DNA of 64,000 bases from assembly GCA_035940575.1 (NCBI GenBank), contig DASZER010000004.1:1-64000 (forward strand), in the 5' to 3' direction. Each line of letters starts with the position of its first letter. Position 1 is the first letter of the stretch. The DNA comes from BP-191 sp035940575 (GTDB taxonomy: Bacteria; Actinomycetota; Actinomycetes; BP-191). The translations under genes and the position numbers were made by a program. The notes under the pieces are model-generated. The model had not been told where the DNA came from, searched no databases, and was given only the letters and a program-made list of their open reading frames with translations. This document shows, piece by piece, positions 60,473-64,000 of this stretch.

Positions 60473-60997
60473 GTGGCTCAGGAGACGTACGCGAAGCTCA
60501 ACACGACCATGGGCACCATCGAGGTACGCCTGTTCCCGAACCACGCCCCCAAGACGGTCGAGAACTTCGTCGGCCTCGCCGAGGGCACCAAGGAGTGGAA
60601 GCACCCGCAGACCGGCGAGAAGGGTGCCCGCAAGCTCTACGACGGCACGATCTTCCACCGCGTGATCAGCGGCTTCATGATCCAGGGCGGCGACCCGCTC
60701 GGCCGCGGCACCGGCGGCCCCGGCTACCAGTTCGGCGACGAGATCCACCCCGAGCTCGCGTTCACCAAGCCGTACCTGCTCGCGATGGCGAACGCCGGCC
60801 CCGGCACCAACGGCTCCCAGTTCTTCATCACCGTGGCCCCGACCACGTGGCTCACGGGCAAGCACACGATCTTCGGCGAGGTCGTCGAGGGCACCGACGT
60901 CGTCGACGCGATCGCCGAGGCCGACACCGGCCCGATGGACAAGCCGGTCAAGGACATCGTGATCGAGTCGGTCGTCATCGAGCGGCGGGACGCGTAG
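60473..60997 (+). CDS. ppiA: Cyclophilin-type peptidyl-prolyl cis-trans isomerase
   Basis: The 174-aa protein starts AQETYAKLNTTMGTIEVRLF. It has the cyclophilin core TIFHRVISGFMIQGGDPLGRGTGGPGY and LAMANAGPGTNGSQFFITVAP, and a TWLTGKHTIFGEVVEG strand. The catalytic Arg is in FHRV. It speeds proline isomerisation during folding. No signal is present, so it is cytoplasmic. GGGAG precedes GTG 60473. A rhomboid gene follows after 5 bp. Confidence 0.94.
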   Translation: MAQETYAKLNTTMGTIEVRLFPNHAPKTVENFVGLAEGTKEWKHPQTGEKGARKLYDGTIFHRVISGFMIQGGDPLGRGTGGPGYQFGDEIHPELAFTKPYLLAMANAGPGTNGSQFFITVAPTTWLTGKHTIFGEVVEGTDVVDAIAEADTGPMDKPVKDIVIESVVIERRDA

Positions 60998-61002
60998 CGC
61001 GG

Positions 61003-61953
61003 ATGACGGAGCCGACCGCGCCGGAGGACGAGGCCGCGCCGACCTGCTACCGCCACCCGGACAGGGAGACCTACGTCCGGTGCACGCGGTGCGACAGGCC
61101 GATCTGCCCGGACTGCATGAACACCGCGGCGGTCGGCTTCCAGTGCCCCGAGTGCGTCCGCGAGGGCAACAAGTCGGTCCGCCAGGCGCGGACGGTCTTC
61201 GGCGGGCGCGTCGGCGCCGACGCGAACGTCACCAAGGTCCTGATCGGCCTGAACGTCATCGCGTTCGTCGCGCAGCTCGCCAGCAAGAAGTTCACCGACG
61301 ACTTCATGATGCAGTCGCTGCGCGTGGTGTTCGACGGCCAGTACTACCGGATGCTGACGAGCGCGTTCCTCCACGACGACCGGTTCTTCCTGCACATCGC
61401 GTTCAACATGTACGCGCTGCTGCTCGTCGGCAGCCAGATCGAGCGCCTGCTCGGCGCCACCCGCTACGTCGTGCTGTACCTCGTCGCCGCGCTCGGCGGC
61501 TCGGTCGCGACGCTGCTGTTCATGGCGCCGGTCAGCCTCAACCGCGAGGGCGAGCTGGTGATCGCCGCGTCGCTCGGCGCGAGCGGCGCGATCTTCGGCC
61601 TGTTCGGAGCGTTCTTCGTGCTGCTGCGCCGGCTCAAGGCCGACACGTCGCAGGTGCTCCTGCTGATCGGCATCAACCTCGCGATCGGGTTCGCCGCGGG
61701 CGGCTACATCAACAACTACGCGCACCTCGGCGGCCTGGTGGCCGGCGGCGCGGTGGCGTACGCGATGGCCAACGCCCCCGCGGGCAGCAGGCGCTCGCTG
61801 TTCCAGTACGGCGGCGCGGTGCTCGTCACGGTCGCCCTGCTCGTCGCCACCGCCTGGCGCGCGGCCGACTGGAAGGCCGACGGCTACGAGACCGTCGTCA
61901 TCAACTCCGTCAGCGACGAGGCGGCCTCCGCCGCGGTGGTCCCGAGCCTGTAG
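61003..61953 (+). CDS. Rhomboid intramembrane serine protease with zinc-ribbon head
   Basis: The 316-aa protein has a B-box-like head with Cys and His pairs (CYRHPDRETYVRCTRCDRPICPDCM, CPEC). Six or more TM helices follow, with the catalytic Ser194 in LGASGAIFGLFGAFF and His241 in YAHLGGLVAGG. His131 and Asn135 (FLHIAFNMYALL) complete the oxyanion side. This form next to a cyclophilin gene near the origin is common in actinobacteria. Its end overlaps the convergent PH-like gene by 70 bp. Confidence 0.93.
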   Translation: MTEPTAPEDEAAPTCYRHPDRETYVRCTRCDRPICPDCMNTAAVGFQCPECVREGNKSVRQARTVFGGRVGADANVTKVLIGLNVIAFVAQLASKKFTDDFMMQSLRVVFDGQYYRMLTSAFLHDDRFFLHIAFNMYALLLVGSQIERLLGATRYVVLYLVAALGGSVATLLFMAPVSLNREGELVIAASLGASGAIFGLFGAFFVLLRRLKADTSQVLLLIGINLAIGFAAGGYINNYAHLGGLVAGGAVAYAMANAPAGSRRSLFQYGGAVLVTVALLVATAWRAADWKADGYETVVINSVSDEAASAAVVPSL

Positions 61954-62297
61954 GCCGGCACCACGATCAGCCGGTCGCCGAGGTCGATCTCCAGCGCGTC
62001 CGAACGCCGCCGCAGCGCCTTGCCGCTCGCCGGCGTTCCGAGCGGCGTCACCGCCTGGACGAGGTGCCAGGGGATGCGGTGGCGGCTGACCCCCGAGACG
62101 ACCTCGATGCCCCGGGCGTCGGCGCGCAGCGTCGGCCGGAACAGCACCGCGCGCAGCGCCTCGGCGCCCGCGACGACGGCGATCACGACGAACAGGAAGC
62201 GGCCGGGTGGCGCCGTGCGCACGGCCACGGCGGCACCGGTCAGCGCGGTCGCGGCGAGGACCGCGGCCAGCGTGGGGCTGACCGCGTACGACCTCAT
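61884..62297 (-). CDS. PH-domain-like membrane protein
   Basis: The 137-aa product has two TM helices (about 7-53) and then a soluble region DARGIEVVSGVSRHRIPWHLVQAVTP of PH-domain (YokE/bPH) type, seen in many actinobacterial small membrane proteins. Function unknown. ATG 62297 overlaps the upstream gene's TGA (ATGA), so the two are coupled. Confidence 0.72.
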   Translation of the reverse strand: MRSYAVSPTLAAVLAATALTGAAVAVRTAPPGRFLFVVIAVVAGAEALRAVLFRPTLRADARGIEVVSGVSRHRIPWHLVQAVTPLGTPASGKALRRRSDALEIDLGDRLIVVPAYRLGTTAAEAASSLTELMTTVS

Positions 62298-63007
62298 CCG
62301 GTGAAGCGCGGGCGACCGGGCACGGGGCGGGCCGGGGGCGCGGGCGGCGCCTCCGGGTTCACGAGCGTGAACGCCAGCACCTCGTAGTCGGTGCCGGGGC
62401 ACTCGGCGCCGAACTCGTACGTCCCGCCCTTGATGTCGGGGAGGGTGAACGAGCCGGAGAAGCTCTTGCCGTTCAGCGTGACGCCGGTGACCTCGATGTC
62501 GCCGAAGTAGACGACGACGTCGCCGCCCCAGCAGTTGGTCCCGGTGAACGTCACCTTCTCGCCCGGCTTGCCGGTCGTCTTGCTCAGGTGGAAGTCGCCC
62601 TCGTACGCCAGCACGTCGAACGGCACGGCCTCGCTCACGCGGCTCGAGGTCTCCCCGCCGGGCGGCGTGCAGTCGGCGATCATCGCGCTGACGCTCGCGT
62701 CCGCGCCGGCGACGGCGGTGTCGGGGACGGTGACGTTGGCGGTGAAGTGACCCTCGGCGTCGGCGATGGTGTTGACGTTCGTCACACCGTCGGTGCCGTC
62801 GGGCTTCGTGTAGAACAGCCGGACCACGACGCCGTCGTCGGCGCAGGTGGGGTCGGTCGCGTCGCCGGTGACCGTGAACGACTCGCTCGGGTGCGCCTCG
62901 TCCGGCGTGACGGTGATCGGGAACTCGTTCGCCGCCCACGCCGGGGCGTGCACCAGCGACGCCACCAGGGCGAGCGTCATCGCTCCGCCGACCACGATCC
63001 TGCGCAT
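62294..63007 (-). CDS. Secreted Ig-like domain protein
   Basis: The 237-aa protein has a signal peptide (RRIVVGGAMTLALVASLVHAPAWA) and two beta-rich domains with repeated patterns (PSESFTVTGDATDPTC, KPGEKVTFTGTNCWGGDV). Cysteines probably form disulfides. A Pro-rich C-terminal tail (PEAPPAPPARPVPG) follows. No family is recognised beyond Ig-like repeats. It may be cell-wall associated. It is followed by the coupled PH-like gene. Confidence 0.65.
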   Translation of the reverse strand: MRRIVVGGAMTLALVASLVHAPAWAANEFPITVTPDEAHPSESFTVTGDATDPTCADDGVVVRLFYTKPDGTDGVTNVNTIADAEGHFTANVTVPDTAVAGADASVSAMIADCTPPGGETSSRVSEAVPFDVLAYEGDFHLSKTTGKPGEKVTFTGTNCWGGDVVVYFGDIEVTGVTLNGKSFSGSFTLPDIKGGTYEFGAECPGTDYEVLAFTLVNPEAPPAPPARPVPGRPRFTG

Positions 63008-63054
63008 GAGGGACCCCGTTTCGCTCGAATACTTCCGGCGACGCTACAGGCGAA

Positions 63055-63651
63055 CTACCCCGGAGGGATGGTTTTGCGCGAACTCGTCCGGGCCGCGTCG
63101 CGGTACGCGCGCGACTCCCTGATGATCCGGCCGTCCAGGTAGTAGTCGATCGAGCGGGTCGTGCCGCCCTCGCGGATCACCTGCGCGGCGGTCTCGAAGC
63201 GCGCCGGCACCCGCCCCATCCGGTCGCGGAAGAGTTGCACGCGCGACGCGGTCGCGAAGTCCGTGTACTCCTCGTGCGGCAGCCACGGGCCGTCGCCGCA
63301 GATGTCGACGTCGTCCACCTCGGGCCACAGCGCCAGCATGTCCCGCGCCGCCTCCGCCGCGACCGGCAGGTGCTCGACGAACGCGTCGAGCGACCACTCC
63401 GGCACCCCGCGCACGTAGACGCCCACGTGGCCGTCCTCGACCGTGATGCTCACGACCTCGGAGCGGGTCGCGGCGAGGTACGCCGCCGACGCCTCCCGCA
63501 CCTCCGCGTCCGTCGGCTCGCGCCCGACGACCGTCGCGAGCGGCCGCGCCGTCGGGCTCGCTGTCGGGGTCGCGGCCGGTCGCGGGTCGCCCGACGCGCC
63601 GCAGGCGGCGAGCGCCAGCGCGGCGGCGGCGAGGGCGGGGACGAGGCGCAT
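63055..63651 (-). CDS. Lipoprotein of unknown function
   Basis: The 198-aa product has the lipoprotein signal RLVPALAAAALALAACGASG (lipobox LAAC), a Pro/Thr/Ala linker and a mixed alpha/beta domain. That domain contains DAEVREASAAYLAATRSEVV, EDGHVGVYVRGVPEWSL and DVDICGDGPWLP. No known family is recognised. TAGCGT lies 8 nt before ATG 63651 on the minus strand, with no RBS, so it is likely leaderless. It is divergent from the next gene. Confidence 0.65.
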   Translation of the reverse strand: MRLVPALAAAALALAACGASGDPRPAATPTASPTARPLATVVGREPTDAEVREASAAYLAATRSEVVSITVEDGHVGVYVRGVPEWSLDAFVEHLPVAAEAARDMLALWPEVDDVDICGDGPWLPHEEYTDFATASRVQLFRDRMGRVPARFETAAQVIREGGTTRSIDYYLDGRIIRESRAYRDAARTSSRKTIPPG

Positions 63652-63701
63652 CGCCGACGACGCTACCTCGGGCCGGGTCGCCGGGCCGTAGCATCGACCG
63701 C

Positions 63702-64000
63702 GTGCGGTACGTCCTCCGCGCCGCGCTCGCGGCGTCCCTGCTGGCCCTGCCCGCGTGCGGGTCCCCGGACGGCATCGTCGCCAAGGCCCCGTCGCCCTCG
63801 GCGACGGCGACCGCGCCGGGGCCGTTCCGCCGCACGCCGCTGCCCGCCCGCACCGCGGCGGCGTTCCCCGCCTACGCCGTCCACGCCACCGGCGCCTCGG
63901 TCGGCGTCTACGACAAGCCGGGCGGCCGCGTCGTCCGCACGTTCGCCAACCCGCAGCCCTCGGGCGCGCCGCTGGTCTTCCTGCTCGTCACCGACCAGAG
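63702..64000 (+). CDS. L,D-transpeptidase-like lipoprotein (N-terminal part, cut by window end)
   Basis: The visible 99 codons begin RYVLRAALAASLLALPACGS, a lipoprotein signal with lipobox LPAC. A Pro-rich linker and GASVGVYDKPGGRVVRTFAN with GAPLVFLLV follow. The latter is the short strand-rich domain that precedes the YkuD catalytic domain in actinobacterial L,D-transpeptidases. The catalytic Cys lies outside the window. TAGCAT (63689-63694) lies 7 nt before GTG 63702 (leaderless). Confidence 0.72.
   Translation, partial: MRYVLRAALAASLLALPACGSPDGIVAKAPSPSATATAPGPFRRTPLPARTAAAFPAYAVHATGASVGVYDKPGGRVVRTFANPQPSGAPLVFLLVTDQ

Overview
The window is a contiguous, very GC-rich piece of an actinobacterial (high-GC Gram-positive) chromosome around the replication origin. 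Evidence for this includes strong G/C third-codon bias, many GTG starts, DnaA boxes of the TTGTCCACA type, perfect parS sites, and a gene order matching the origin region of Streptomyces and relatives: rpsF, GT87 glycosyltransferase, PBP, DUF5318, PadR, ino1, cca, NUDIX, DUF6049, murJ, pseudokinase, sigM, trxB-trxA, cwlM, parB-parA, rsmG, jag, yidC, yidD, rnpA, rpmH, dnaA, dnaN, gnd, recF, DUF721, gyrB, gyrA, DUF3566, tRNA-Ile, DLW-39 and tRNA-Ala. Finer taxonomy cannot be read from the sequence. I see no insertion sequence, phage or CRISPR array.

Layout. 1-9.5 kb: the first codons of rpsF (minus), then accessory genes: an anchored cupredoxin, an aldehyde dehydrogenase, endonuclease IV, a secreted amidase, a TPR protein, a GT2 glycosyltransferase and two polytopic mannosyltransferase-like proteins. 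9.5-15 kb: a bifunctional PBP, DUF5318, two small membrane proteins, and the PadR-ino1 pair behind a palindromic operator. 15-24 kb: secreted proteins, a Glu/Leu/Val-type dehydrogenase, a DUF5678/retropepsin-like pair, a PAS protein, an MFS exporter, a FecR-like lipoprotein, cca and a YbaK-like deacylase. 24-33 kb: an envelope and stress block of NUDIX, DUF6049, murJ, a TadE-like protein, an NlpC/P60 hydrolase behind a c-di-AMP riboswitch, a pseudokinase, and sigM with its anti-sigma factor. 33-41 kb: trxB and trxA, CwlM, acetyltransferases, a methyltransferase, an aminotransferase and ddl.

41-46 kb is a minus-strand run, rpmH-rnpA-yidD-yidC-jag-rsmG-parA-parB, in which every junction from rnpA to parB overlaps; two parS sites lie inside parA. 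dnaA (46.5 kb) is divergent from rpmH. A compact 249-bp dnaA-dnaN spacer with DnaA-like boxes and a 14-bp inverted repeat is the best oriC candidate. dnaN-gnd-recF-DUF721 is an overlapping operon, separated from gyrB-gyrA-DUF3566 by two opposite-strand genes.

57.9-58.9 kb lies between tRNA-Ile(GAU) and tRNA-Ala(UGC). It holds a coding-like fragment, a strong hairpin, two translationally coupled minus-strand small genes with matching Gly-Gly leader peptides and different Cys-containing cores (RiPP-precursor-like, with no modifying enzyme in the window), and the DLW-39 small protein. This is the most novel-looking part. The remainder (59-64 kb) holds an acetyltransferase, small membrane proteins, a cyclophilin, a rhomboid protease, secreted or lipoproteins and the start of an L,D-transpeptidase-like lipoprotein.

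Many genes have a TANNNT hexamer 6-8 nt before the start codon with no ribosome-binding site, which suggests widespread leaderless transcription. Functional calls rest on reading motifs in the translated sequence; no database search was run.
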